From the NCBI GenBank assembly GCA_028280025.1, contig JANQMO010000016.1:1-63966 (forward strand): DNA of 63,966 bases. The letters run 5' to 3'. The notes beneath the pieces were generated by a model. That model saw nothing but the letters and a program-made list of their open reading frames with translations. It was not told the DNA's origin and searched no databases. The translations under genes were made by a program, and so were the position numbers. Below, piece by piece: positions 44,782 through 52,194 of this stretch (position 1 is its first letter; each line of letters begins with the position of its first letter). The stretch is from Chlorobium sp. Its GTDB lineage: Bacteria; Bacteroidota; Chlorobiia; Chlorobiales; Chlorobiaceae.

Positions 44782-45885
44782 TCACAAAAAACCAACACTT
44801 TTCCCTATCTCCACCCCGTCCCCCAAGAGCCGGAACCGGACGTTTCCGTTCCCTCCCGCTGCACGTACCAGCACTTTGCCCTTGTTGAAGGAAAAGGGTT
44901 CCAGAACCAGTGTTGTTTCGCCGATAACGACAAAGCCTTCCTCCGAAGTCAGCTCCAGCACCTTACGTTGAGAGGTGTTGTTGTAAAGCGACCAACTGTA
45001 ACGATTGAGGCCCTCGGGCATCATTTCAGGATCACGGGTAATCTGGAACGTCACATCCGGACGGATCAACATCATGAAAGCAAGGATGATGCCTGCAGCA
45101 ACCGTCATTCCTCCAAGCCAGAAGAATTTGGGACGCAGCAGGTTACCCCGGTATCCCGGAAAGGGCTTCATGTCTCTTTTTTCCGCAACGATCGCGCATG
45201 CATCGATACACTCCGCGCACGCGATACAGCTGGTGCTCAAACCTTCCTTTATATCGATACCAACCGGACAGGCTTTCACACAATCATCACATTTCATGCA
45301 CTCGCTTTCCCGTGACCTGTCATACTCGATCACCAGCGTATCCTTGTCGAACAGTGCATTCTGCATCATCGCGTAAGGACAGATCGTCGTACAGAAACTC
45401 CTGCCCATACATGCAAGTTCGGCATAGATCACGACCCATTGAACAAGAAAAAAACCGGTGATGACCGCATCGTAAAAAAGCGATTGTACGGTTTTTACCG
45501 GAGGCACGAAATACCAGAGGATAGTTAACGATACCAGAGCTGAAAATGGCAGGAGCAAAATACGTTGTACTGTTTTCCCCGAAAGCCCGCTGAAAAACCT
45601 TGAAATACTTTCAGCAAGGTCGAGCAGAACGGTTTGCGGGCACAGCCAGCCGCACCAGATCCGCCCGAAAACTGCAGTCACCGATGTGATGAAAAGAAGG
45701 AAAAACAGTATCGCGAAGAGAATCAGGTAGAGTTCCTGTACCCATATGACCGAACCGAAAAAAAACAGTTTCAGCTCAGGGATATCGAAACGCAGGGCAC
45801 TCTGCCCGTTTATGACAAGAAAAGGCAGACCGGTAATGAGCAGGGCCTGCAAAATCTCAACCGCTCTTCTATATCTGCGCCACAA
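44782..45885 (-). CDS. ccoG: cbb3 accessory polyferredoxin CcoG (short form)
   Basis: 367 residues, shorter than usual CcoG (about 450-480). The start is a TTG at 45885 with AAAGGTGA upstream. Membrane helices, then IWCGWLCPQTV, CMKCDDCVKACPVGID and CIACAECIDACAIV, two [4Fe-4S] clusters. The C-terminal beta domain is present but trimmed (GLNRYSWSLYNNTSQR). CcoG reduces copper for the oxidase. Follows ccoP by 9 nt. Confidence 0.9.
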   Translation of the reverse strand: MWRRYRRAVEILQALLITGLPFLVINGQSALRFDIPELKLFFFGSVIWVQELYLILFAILFFLLFITSVTAVFGRIWCGWLCPQTVLLDLAESISRFFSGLSGKTVQRILLLPFSALVSLTILWYFVPPVKTVQSLFYDAVITGFFLVQWVVIYAELACMGRSFCTTICPYAMMQNALFDKDTLVIEYDRSRESECMKCDDCVKACPVGIDIKEGLSTSCIACAECIDACAIVAEKRDMKPFPGYRGNLLRPKFFWLGGMTVAAGIILAFMMLIRPDVTFQITRDPEMMPEGLNRYSWSLYNNTSQRKVLELTSEEGFVVIGETTLVLEPFSFNKGKVLVRAAGGNGNVRFRLLGDGVEIGKSVGFL

Positions 45886-45894
45886 AATTCACCT

Positions 45895-46359
45895 TTACTT
45901 CCTGAGGGTTTCAAGAAAGGCTATCAGTTTCCGAATTTTAGTATCACTGAGCTGTTGCTTGAAGCCAGGCATTCCATCCTCCCTTCCTGCTGCTATGGAC
46001 TCATAAAGGTTTTCCTCCGAAGCCCCGAATTTGAGTTCTTCTGTAAGATCGCTGCCGATCCCTCCGGTTCCGTCTGCCTCGTGACAGACAGCGCAGCTTG
46101 ATCTGTAGATTTCTGCGCCTTCGGCTATGGCCGCTTCATCACCGCTGAATGATTGTTTCTCAGCGGCACCTTTAATCGATGCAGCCGCTTTGGCATCGGC
46201 CATTTTTTTCTCAAAGACGGTGTAGTAAGACCATCCGGAAATTGCCGGGGTGTAGAGGGCCACATAAACCAGGACAAAAACAATGCAAAAAATAAAGAAC
46301 GCCGTTATGCCTTTTGGCACTTTGTTCCCGCTTTCTTTCGGATTATCATGATCGTTCAT
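45895..46359 (-). CDS. ccoP: cbb3 oxidase subunit III, monohaem CcoP
   Basis: 154 residues. A strong AAAGGAGG precedes the ATG 46359. One transmembrane helix (TAFFIFCIVFVLVYVALYT), then one cytochrome c domain with a single C-A-V-C-H haem site and a Met in GMPGFK. Classical CcoP is dihaem and about 300 residues, so this is half the size. Contiguous with ccoO and ccoQ. Confidence 0.9.
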   Translation of the reverse strand: MNDHDNPKESGNKVPKGITAFFIFCIVFVLVYVALYTPAISGWSYYTVFEKKMADAKAAASIKGAAEKQSFSGDEAAIAEGAEIYRSSCAVCHEADGTGGIGSDLTEELKFGASEENLYESIAAGREDGMPGFKQQLSDTKIRKLIAFLETLRK

Positions 46360-46379
46360 GGAAACCTCCTTTACAGATG

Positions 46380-46529
46380 TTACCGGCCTTCATCATCATC
46401 CAGCATTTTGTGTTTAGGAGCCTCAACCTCTTTTTTGCGCCGCGGGTTGTAGTAATAAGCAATGATACACACTAAGACAACAACCAGGGAAAACGTGAAA
46501 AGAATATATGCCCAGACAGAAAAACTCAC
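46380..46529 (-). CDS. ccoQ: cbb3 oxidase subunit CcoQ
   Basis: Recovered by translating the gap: 49 residues from GTG 46529, overlapping the ccoO stop (GTGA). One transmembrane helix (AYILFTFSLVVVLVCIIAYY), then a short basic stretch YNPRRKKEVE and a tail APKHKMLDDDEGR. CcoQ stabilises the oxidase. The tail resembles the one of CcoS. Confidence 0.85.
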   Translation of the reverse strand: MSFSVWAYILFTFSLVVVLVCIIAYYYNPRRKKEVEAPKHKMLDDDEGR

Positions 46530-47197
46530 TTTGCCGCCTCCAGATTTTTCACGTCCCTGCCGAGCTTCTGCATGTAAGCGATAATTGCGTCCATTTCCGT
46601 GAGTTCGCCCCGTAACGCTTCAGGAGTCACCGCATCTCTTGCCGCTTTTGAACTGTATGAAGGATCGGTTACCCTGGCCTTGTAATCGGCTATCTGCGCA
46701 GCCACTTCATCTTCGGTATACCCGTAACCGAGAACAGCGATCTTTTTTACAGAATAGCGTGTATCGAGCCGCTTTTCAGCCATCCAGCCGTAAGGCGGCA
46801 TATTCGATTTTTCAAACATGCTCTGCGGACTTTCCATGTGCTTGTAATGCCATGAATCGGGGTATTTACCGCCGAGACGGTTCAGGTCAGGTCCTGTCCT
46901 GCGGGACCCCCAGAGGAAAGGACGGTCGTATGCAAACTCCTCGGGCTTGGAATACTCCCCGTAACGAAGCACCTCGGTTCTCAGGGGACGGACCGTCTGC
47001 GTATGACAGCTGTTGCACCCTTCACGTATGTAGATGTCCCGCCCTTCGAGTTCCACTGCGGTATAGGGCTTTACATAGTCGCTGACGGGATGCATCGACG
47101 GCATAAGCATCGGAATGAAAACCGTGACGACCGTACCGACCAGAATGACGACAGCCGAAAGAACAGCGAAAACAAGCGGTTTGGAATAAATGCCCAT
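46526..47197 (-). CDS. ccoO: cbb3 oxidase subunit II, monohaem cytochrome c
   Basis: 223 residues. N-terminal helix (FAVLSAVVILVGTVVTVFIP), then EGCNSCHTQTVRPLRTEVLR with the C-N-S-C-H haem site and later PDLNRLGGKY and SNMPPYGWM (Met ligand). It relays electrons to CcoN. Followed directly by ccoQ. Confidence 0.95.
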   Translation of the reverse strand: MGIYSKPLVFAVLSAVVILVGTVVTVFIPMLMPSMHPVSDYVKPYTAVELEGRDIYIREGCNSCHTQTVRPLRTEVLRYGEYSKPEEFAYDRPFLWGSRRTGPDLNRLGGKYPDSWHYKHMESPQSMFEKSNMPPYGWMAEKRLDTRYSVKKIAVLGYGYTEDEVAAQIADYKARVTDPSYSSKAARDAVTPEALRGELTEMDAIIAYMQKLGRDVKNLEAAK

Positions 47198-47225
47198 GTG
47201 TATCCCCCCTTTTTCAGTTCAGAGG

Positions 47226-48605
47226 TTATGTATCCGATTTTCTGATCGTCATGAAAATGTTCCATGCAAAAAGCAGTATTCCAGCGAAGTAAACCACTCC
47301 CGCGGCAAAGCGGATCTGGTAGTATGGATAGAGCGATGCAATGGAGTCGAGGAAATTGTAGGTCAGGGATCCGTCCGGATCGGTCGCTTTCCACATCGCC
47401 CCCTGCTGAATGCCCCCTATCCACATGGTGACTGTCCAGAGAAGCTGACCGACGAGAATAAGCCAGAAATGGACATTTGCAATCCTGATGCTGTGCAGCG
47501 GACGCCCGCTGATTTTCGGGATCATGTAGTAGAACGATGCCGAAATCGTCATGGTAACCCATCCCATGGTCCCCATGTGCACATGACCGATCACCCAGTC
47601 GGTATAGTGGAAAAAGGCATTCAATGTCCTCAGCCCTTGTGTCGGCCCCTGTATGGTCTGCAGCCCGTAAAACGTGATGCCGAGAATAAAGAATTTTATG
47701 AGGTAGTTCGAACGCATCTTGTCCCAGTTGCCCTGAAGGGTATAGTAACCGTTGACAACCGATCCCCATGAAGGCGCGATCAGAAAAATGCTGAAGGCGA
47801 TGGCGACAGTCTGGATCCATTCAGGAACAGGCGTCAGCATCAGGTGGTGCGCCCCCGTCCAGAGGTAGGCAAATATCAGCGACCAGAAAGAGATAATTGA
47901 AAGGCGATGGCTGTAAAGCGGAAGTCCGGATGAAACCGGGAGGAAATAATAGAACATCGCAAGAATGGGAACGGTAAATATGAAACCGACAATGTTGTGA
48001 CCGTACCACCATTGCACGTTGGCGTCATTCACACCGGCATAGAGCGAATAGGACTTGAAGAGGTTGACAGGAACCTCGAGGTTGTTGACAATGTAGAGAA
48101 CAGCAATCGTGACCGTCATGGCGATAATGTACCAGAGCGACACGTACATCTGCTTTTCCCGGCGTTTGATGAGCGATGCAAAAACATTGACGGCAAAGAT
48201 CACCCACATGACAACCACGGCAATATCAAGCGGCCATTCAAGTTCGGCATACTCCTTTGTGGTACTCATGCCTGCAAACAGGCTGACCGCAGCAAGAGCT
48301 ATAATGACGTTGAACAGATAGAGATGAAACCGGGCGAGACGGGGAAAAACGATCGGCGTTCGGGTCAGTTTCTGCAGGATGTAGTAGGTCGCGGCAAAAA
48401 TGCCTGCCAGCCCGAAACCGAGACCCAGACCGTTGGTATGGACAACCCGGAGACGTCCGAAACTCAGCCAGGGTGTCAGATTAAGGCTTGGATTGAACAT
48501 TTCAAACGCTATCCAGAGTCCGACAATCAAACCGATAATCAGCCAGAAAAGGGCTGAAACGACGAACCCGCGGACAATGCGGTAATCATAACTGTTTTCG
48601 GTCAT
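47226..48605 (-). CDS. ccoN: cbb3-type oxidase subunit I
   Basis: 459 residues, twelve transmembrane helices. His ligands for haem b and the haem b3-CuB site are seen in VVHTNGLGLGF, QWWYGHNIVGF, GAHHLMLTPVPEW and TDWVIGHVHMGTMGW. Start ATG 48605 has GGGAGGAAGG. First gene of ccoNOQPG. Proton-pumping terminal oxidase with high oxygen affinity. Confidence 0.97.
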   Translation of the reverse strand: MTENSYDYRIVRGFVVSALFWLIIGLIVGLWIAFEMFNPSLNLTPWLSFGRLRVVHTNGLGLGFGLAGIFAATYYILQKLTRTPIVFPRLARFHLYLFNVIIALAAVSLFAGMSTTKEYAELEWPLDIAVVVMWVIFAVNVFASLIKRREKQMYVSLWYIIAMTVTIAVLYIVNNLEVPVNLFKSYSLYAGVNDANVQWWYGHNIVGFIFTVPILAMFYYFLPVSSGLPLYSHRLSIISFWSLIFAYLWTGAHHLMLTPVPEWIQTVAIAFSIFLIAPSWGSVVNGYYTLQGNWDKMRSNYLIKFFILGITFYGLQTIQGPTQGLRTLNAFFHYTDWVIGHVHMGTMGWVTMTISASFYYMIPKISGRPLHSIRIANVHFWLILVGQLLWTVTMWIGGIQQGAMWKATDPDGSLTYNFLDSIASLYPYYQIRFAAGVVYFAGILLFAWNIFMTIRKSDT

Positions 48606-48663
48606 GCCTTCCTCCCATGCTCCGGTTAGAGAATAATGACGCCTGATGGTAAATATAGATATT

Positions 48664-49071
48664 TCAACAGGCGCTTATGTCACGCCTTGTAAAGAAAAAA
48701 TGAAATGCCGTCATGGTCATCTCATGATCCCTCACCAGGAGAATCCCGGCTTTCAGACAGACATCAAGGCTGCAACAATGCTGAACAATCACCATTGCAT
48801 GGCTGGGCAATGCTCCCGTTCCCCTCCACACGATCCTGCCGTTATTGAACAGCATCAATGCAGGAATACCCTGAACCTGGTATTTTGCCGCAAGCTCAGG
48901 CTGCTTGTCGACATTGATCTTGACCACCGTCAGCTTTCCGCTGAACTCTTCGGCAAGCCGTTTGACGGAAGGGGCAATAGAATTACAAGGTGCACACCAC
49001 CCGGCCCAGAAATCAACAAATACCGGCTTGTCGCTTTGATGCAGCAGTTCCTCGAATGTTTTTCCTGCCAT
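48664..49071 (-). CDS. Thioredoxin with altered C-terminus
   Basis: 135 residues from ATG 49071. Active site FWAGWCAPCNSIAP (WCAPC), cis-Pro region QGIPALMLFNNG. After GALPSHAM the sequence loses thioredoxin character (residues VIVQHCCSLDVC onward, 40 extra residues). In the next frame the DNA reads LFSIVAALMSV then stop (48753-48755), which would give the normal length and end. A single-base frameshift near 48790 is likely, leaving a protein with an abnormal tail. Confidence 0.7.
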   Translation of the reverse strand: MAGKTFEELLHQSDKPVFVDFWAGWCAPCNSIAPSVKRLAEEFSGKLTVVKINVDKQPELAAKYQVQGIPALMLFNNGRIVWRGTGALPSHAMVIVQHCCSLDVCLKAGILLVRDHEMTMTAFHFFFTRRDISAC

Positions 49072-49296
49072 AACAGTACTCTCATGATGAATTGAAAAGA
49101 CCGCCGAAAGGTACTCCGGCCTTATGAAACTTATTGCTATCGGCAACAGTTACTTTCGAAGTGATCCGTTACCGGCACTTCTGTAAGCACTTGCAACAGT
49201 GAATCCGTTTCATTCTGTTCCCTTTTTCATTTTTTTATCTCTTAAAGAGTCTCCTCCTGTCTTTCTGTCACCCCTCAAACCGCATGTCATACAGGA

Positions 49297-49749
49297 ATGA
49301 ACGATGTTCTGAAAAAACCAAGAAAAGTTTACGTTACCCGTACAATCGAGTTCAACGCGGCGCACAGGTTGTTCAATCCTGAACTGTCTGACGAGGAAAA
49401 CCGTGCCTGCTACGGAAAATGCAGTAATGCTCATGGCCATGGGCATAACTACGAACTGGAGATTACCGTCAGCGGAGTTGTCGATCCTCAAACCGGCTTT
49501 CTTCTTGATCTGAAAGAACTGAAAGAGATCCTCGAAAAACAGATCATGGACCGCTTTGACCACAAAAACCTCAACCTTGATGTCGCCGAACTTGAAAATG
49601 CGATTCCAAGCACCGAGGTACTTACCATTACTATATGGGACATTCTGACTGCAGCATTGCAGGAACGCTATACGAACAAGAAAATCACTCTTCATGAAGT
49701 CAACATCCATGAAACACGGAAAAACTCAGTCCGGTACCTTGGTGAATGA
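49297..49749 (+). CDS. 6-pyruvoyl tetrahydropterin synthase / QueD-like
   Basis: 150 residues. FNAAHRLFN with the first zinc His, CSNAHGHGHNYELEITV with the Cys and zinc His, and LTITIWDILTAAL with the C-terminal Glu region (VNIHETRKNSVRY). Family converts dihydroneopterin triphosphate. Next to folE, so tetrahydrobiopterin-type pterin synthesis (as in the pterin glycosides of Chlorobium) is plausible; a queuosine role is the alternative. Confidence 0.85.
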   Translation: MNDVLKKPRKVYVTRTIEFNAAHRLFNPELSDEENRACYGKCSNAHGHGHNYELEITVSGVVDPQTGFLLDLKELKEILEKQIMDRFDHKNLNLDVAELENAIPSTEVLTITIWDILTAALQERYTNKKITLHEVNIHETRKNSVRYLGE

Positions 49750-50377
49750 ATCGGCCGCATATCCCGGATACAGCTCTTGTGCCGATGACGAATGCTTCAA
49801 TGGCATCGGCAGCAACGATCCTGAAATCATTTCTGAAATGTCCGGTGCGGTCTACAGCCTGCTTGAAGGTGTGGGAGAAAACCCGGAACGTGAAGGGCTG
49901 CTGAAAACTCCCGAAAGAGTTGCCAAGTCTCTGCGCTTTCTGACAAAAGGATACCGTGAAGATCCGGAGGAAATGCTCAGAAAAGCCGTTTTCGCAGAAT
50001 CCTATGATGAAATGGTGCTGGTCAAGGACATCGACATGTTTTCGATATGTGAACATCACTTGCTGCCTTTTTTTGGAAAAGCACATGTCGCATACATTCC
50101 TGACGGGAAAATAGTGGGGCTGTCAAAGCTGGCTAGGGTTGTTGAAGTCTACGCCCGCCGGCTTCAGGTACAGGAAAGGCTGACGCAGCAGATCCGTGAC
50201 GTCATACAGGACGTCCTGAATCCCAGAGGGGTGGGGGTGGTTATCGAAGCAAAACACATGTGCATGGTCATGAGAGGAGTGGAAAAACAGAATTCAATTA
50301 CCACCACGTCAGCCATGTCGGGAGAATTTCTGTCCCAGTCGACCAGAAACGAGTTCCTGCGGCTGCTCAACCGCTGA
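49709..50377 (+). CDS. folE: GTP cyclohydrolase I
   Basis: About 222 residues from ATG 49709 (49694 is also open), overlapping the previous gene by at least 41 nt in another frame. MFSICEHHLLPFFGKAHVAY has the zinc Cys/His and KHMCMVMRGVEKQNSITTTS the other. It makes dihydroneopterin triphosphate. The first 30 residues are not part of the usual core; a true start further in cannot be excluded. Ends 11 nt inside the convergent hupD. Confidence 0.9.
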   Translation: MKHGKTQSGTLVNESAAYPGYSSCADDECFNGIGSNDPEIISEMSGAVYSLLEGVGENPEREGLLKTPERVAKSLRFLTKGYREDPEEMLRKAVFAESYDEMVLVKDIDMFSICEHHLLPFFGKAHVAYIPDGKIVGLSKLARVVEVYARRLQVQERLTQQIRDVIQDVLNPRGVGVVIEAKHMCMVMRGVEKQNSITTTSAMSGEFLSQSTRNEFLRLLNR

Positions 50378-50837
50378 GGACGCTGTCAATGATCTGTTTT
50401 CCCTCTTTGACGGCTTCTTCAAGAAGCGCTTCAACCTCACGGCTTATGCCGCAGCCCAGTTCAAGAGTGTGCGGCGGCACACCGATCAGGATAAGTTTTT
50501 CCGGCACTTTACCGTGAAGCTTTGCCACCGAGAGGAGTTCGCTCAGCCCCATCTGGTGTGACGACATCTTACGGTGAATAAAAGCAGGAAGATCGTCATT
50601 TTCATAGATGTAGACTTTCCTCTCGTATTCAGTGGGAATGATCGCATCGAATACCATGACCGTATCGGCAGACTCGATATAGTCGAGCAGGTTAAGCCCC
50701 TGCGTTCCGCCGTCGATGAAGCGGACTGAATCGGGTATGTCCCCACATTGTTTCTCGAGCCGCCGCACCGCTTCGACACCAAAACCCTCGTCACCGAAAA
50801 GAACATTGCCAAGCCCGATGACGTTGATTTTTTTCAT
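50367..50837 (-). CDS. hupD: [NiFe]-hydrogenase maturation endopeptidase
   Basis: 156 residues. VIGLGNVLFGDEGFGVEAVR has the first Glu, VFDAIIPTEY the Asp, and MSSHQMGLSELL the His, the nickel-binding triad of the M52 peptidases. It trims the HupL C-terminus after nickel insertion. Separated from hupC by 387 nt of repeats. Confidence 0.95.
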   Translation of the reverse strand: MKKINVIGLGNVLFGDEGFGVEAVRRLEKQCGDIPDSVRFIDGGTQGLNLLDYIESADTVMVFDAIIPTEYERKVYIYENDDLPAFIHRKMSSHQMGLSELLSVAKLHGKVPEKLILIGVPPHTLELGCGISREVEALLEEAVKEGKQIIDSVLSG

Positions 50838-51224
50838 GATTTACTGGGTAATAGGTAATAGGTAATAGGTAATAGGTAATAGGTAATAGGTAATAGGATG
50901 AAGATAGTTTTGAGGAATAGTGTTGCAACAGAAAAGTTATGCCGCCCCATGAAAATAGATGTTTGGATTTCACAGGAGATTTGTTGCAATTGCAGTATAC
51001 ATGAAGGCATCATATAGGTCTTATGAGTCCTATAGGTCCTATAAGTATATCGGCCATCAATCATGCCTTTGCTTTTCCCCCGCCCCTCGAAAAACCGGCC
51101 TTTGTAAGGGCGGGTTTGAAACCCGCCCCTACATTGCCTCCCAACTGAGAACTATTCACCCCACTCAGCACTCTTCCCATTTACATTTCAACACTTCAAC
51201 AACTCAACAGTTCAACAAATCCCC
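50838..51224. repeat. Repeat-filled gap between hupC and hupD
   Basis: A heptamer array (GGTAATA, about seven units, 50846-50897), the shared word GTTGCAACAGAAAAGTTA (50922-50940), TCCTATAGGTCCTATAAG at about 51029-51046, a perfect palindrome GGGCGGGTTT (51108-51117), G, AAACCCGCCC (51119-51128), and a CAACA-type repeat at 51186-51222. No gene. Confidence 0.85.
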
Positions 51225-51914
51225 TTAATCCAGAGAAGGTTCGTCTTCAACCTTGTGCTTGTAGCCCGTAATAATTGACGACGTGACGCTCGTACGGTCC
51301 ACAACGTCGTGGCGGAATACCGCGTAGAGATGCAGGACCAGATAAAACGGAAATATCCATGCCACGCTGTGATGCATGATGTGCAGGTTGTAGCTGCTCC
51401 CGAAGAGCGGAATAAGCCAGCCGAACATCGTATCGGCAAATCCTCCCGGATTGTTTTCACCATACATCGCCAGACCGGTGAGAATCATGAAAAGCGAACC
51501 GACGAAGATGAAAACAAAATAGGACATGGCAGCCACCGGATTATGCCCGACATATCTCGGTTCATCCCTCCTCAGGAAAAGATAAGAGGCCATCTGCTCC
51601 CTGAATGGTTTGCCCCACCATTTCGGCGACCAGGGCTTGAAACCCGCAAAGCGGGCGTACTTGTCATGGCCGAACAGTGCCCAGTACATACGGAAGAGAT
51701 AGTTCGCGATAAAAATGAACGCCGTTGCGAAATGCACAAAGCGAAAGATCGACATCTGCTTGAACCAGACAGCCTCCCCGATCGGCGGGTTCAGATAGGG
51801 AGAAGCTATGTATAAGCCGGAAAGAAGCAGAACAGTTATACAGATCGCATTGACCCAGTGGTACATCCTGACCGGCAGCTTCCATACATAGATTTCCTCG
51901 ATTATTCTGCTCAT
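51225..51914 (-). CDS. hupC: Hydrogenase b-type cytochrome subunit
   Basis: 229 residues, four transmembrane helices with His for two haems b: EEIYVWKLPVRMYHWVNAI, FRFVHFATAFIFIANYLF, and LHIMHHSVAWIFPFYLVLH. It anchors the dimer to the membrane and passes electrons to the quinone pool. GGAGG precedes the ATG. Confidence 0.95.
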   Translation of the reverse strand: MSRIIEEIYVWKLPVRMYHWVNAICITVLLLSGLYIASPYLNPPIGEAVWFKQMSIFRFVHFATAFIFIANYLFRMYWALFGHDKYARFAGFKPWSPKWWGKPFREQMASYLFLRRDEPRYVGHNPVAAMSYFVFIFVGSLFMILTGLAMYGENNPGGFADTMFGWLIPLFGSSYNLHIMHHSVAWIFPFYLVLHLYAVFRHDVVDRTSVTSSIITGYKHKVEDEPSLD

Positions 51915-51936
51915 GATTTCCTCCGTTTAAACGATG

Positions 51937-52194
51937 CCTAAACTGAGCGTTTCAACAAATGCTCAATTAATAGTAAGCTTATAAAAAACCGTCTTTTATA
52001 ATCCGCTTTTTATGTAATAATTTTTCGCCTGCTGTGTAAAAGAAAAAACTGAGAAAAAGCCACATTTGTTAAAACCCTTCGGGATTGCCGATCATGCCGA
52101 ATCTGCTTCGTTACAGGGAACTTGCAGTAGATCACTACAGCGGCATTCCCCGTGCCTTGCATCTCCGACATGCTCGACAATCGCTCAATTTAGG
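51937..52194. mobile_element. MITE-like element with CCTAAA inverted ends, between hupL and hupC
   Basis: CCTAAACTGAGCGTTT at 51937-51952 and, as reverse complement, CCTAAATTGAGCGATT at 52194-52179: 14 of 16 positions agree. The 258-bp interior has no gene. The right end includes the hupL stop codon. A related 53-bp element lies at 55329-55381. Confidence 0.5.

Noticed and set aside
44548..45315. Plus-strand frame of 255 codons over the ccoG end
   Set aside because: It is antisense to ccoG for most of its length and resembles no known protein.
50846..50897. Heptamer array considered as CRISPR
   Set aside because: Units are 7 bp with no spacers and no cas genes nearby.
51008..51064. TCCTATAGGTCC repeats considered as a small gene (TYRTYRTHK-like peptide)
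   Set aside because: The frame is a by-product of a short dispersed DNA repeat, without ribosome site.
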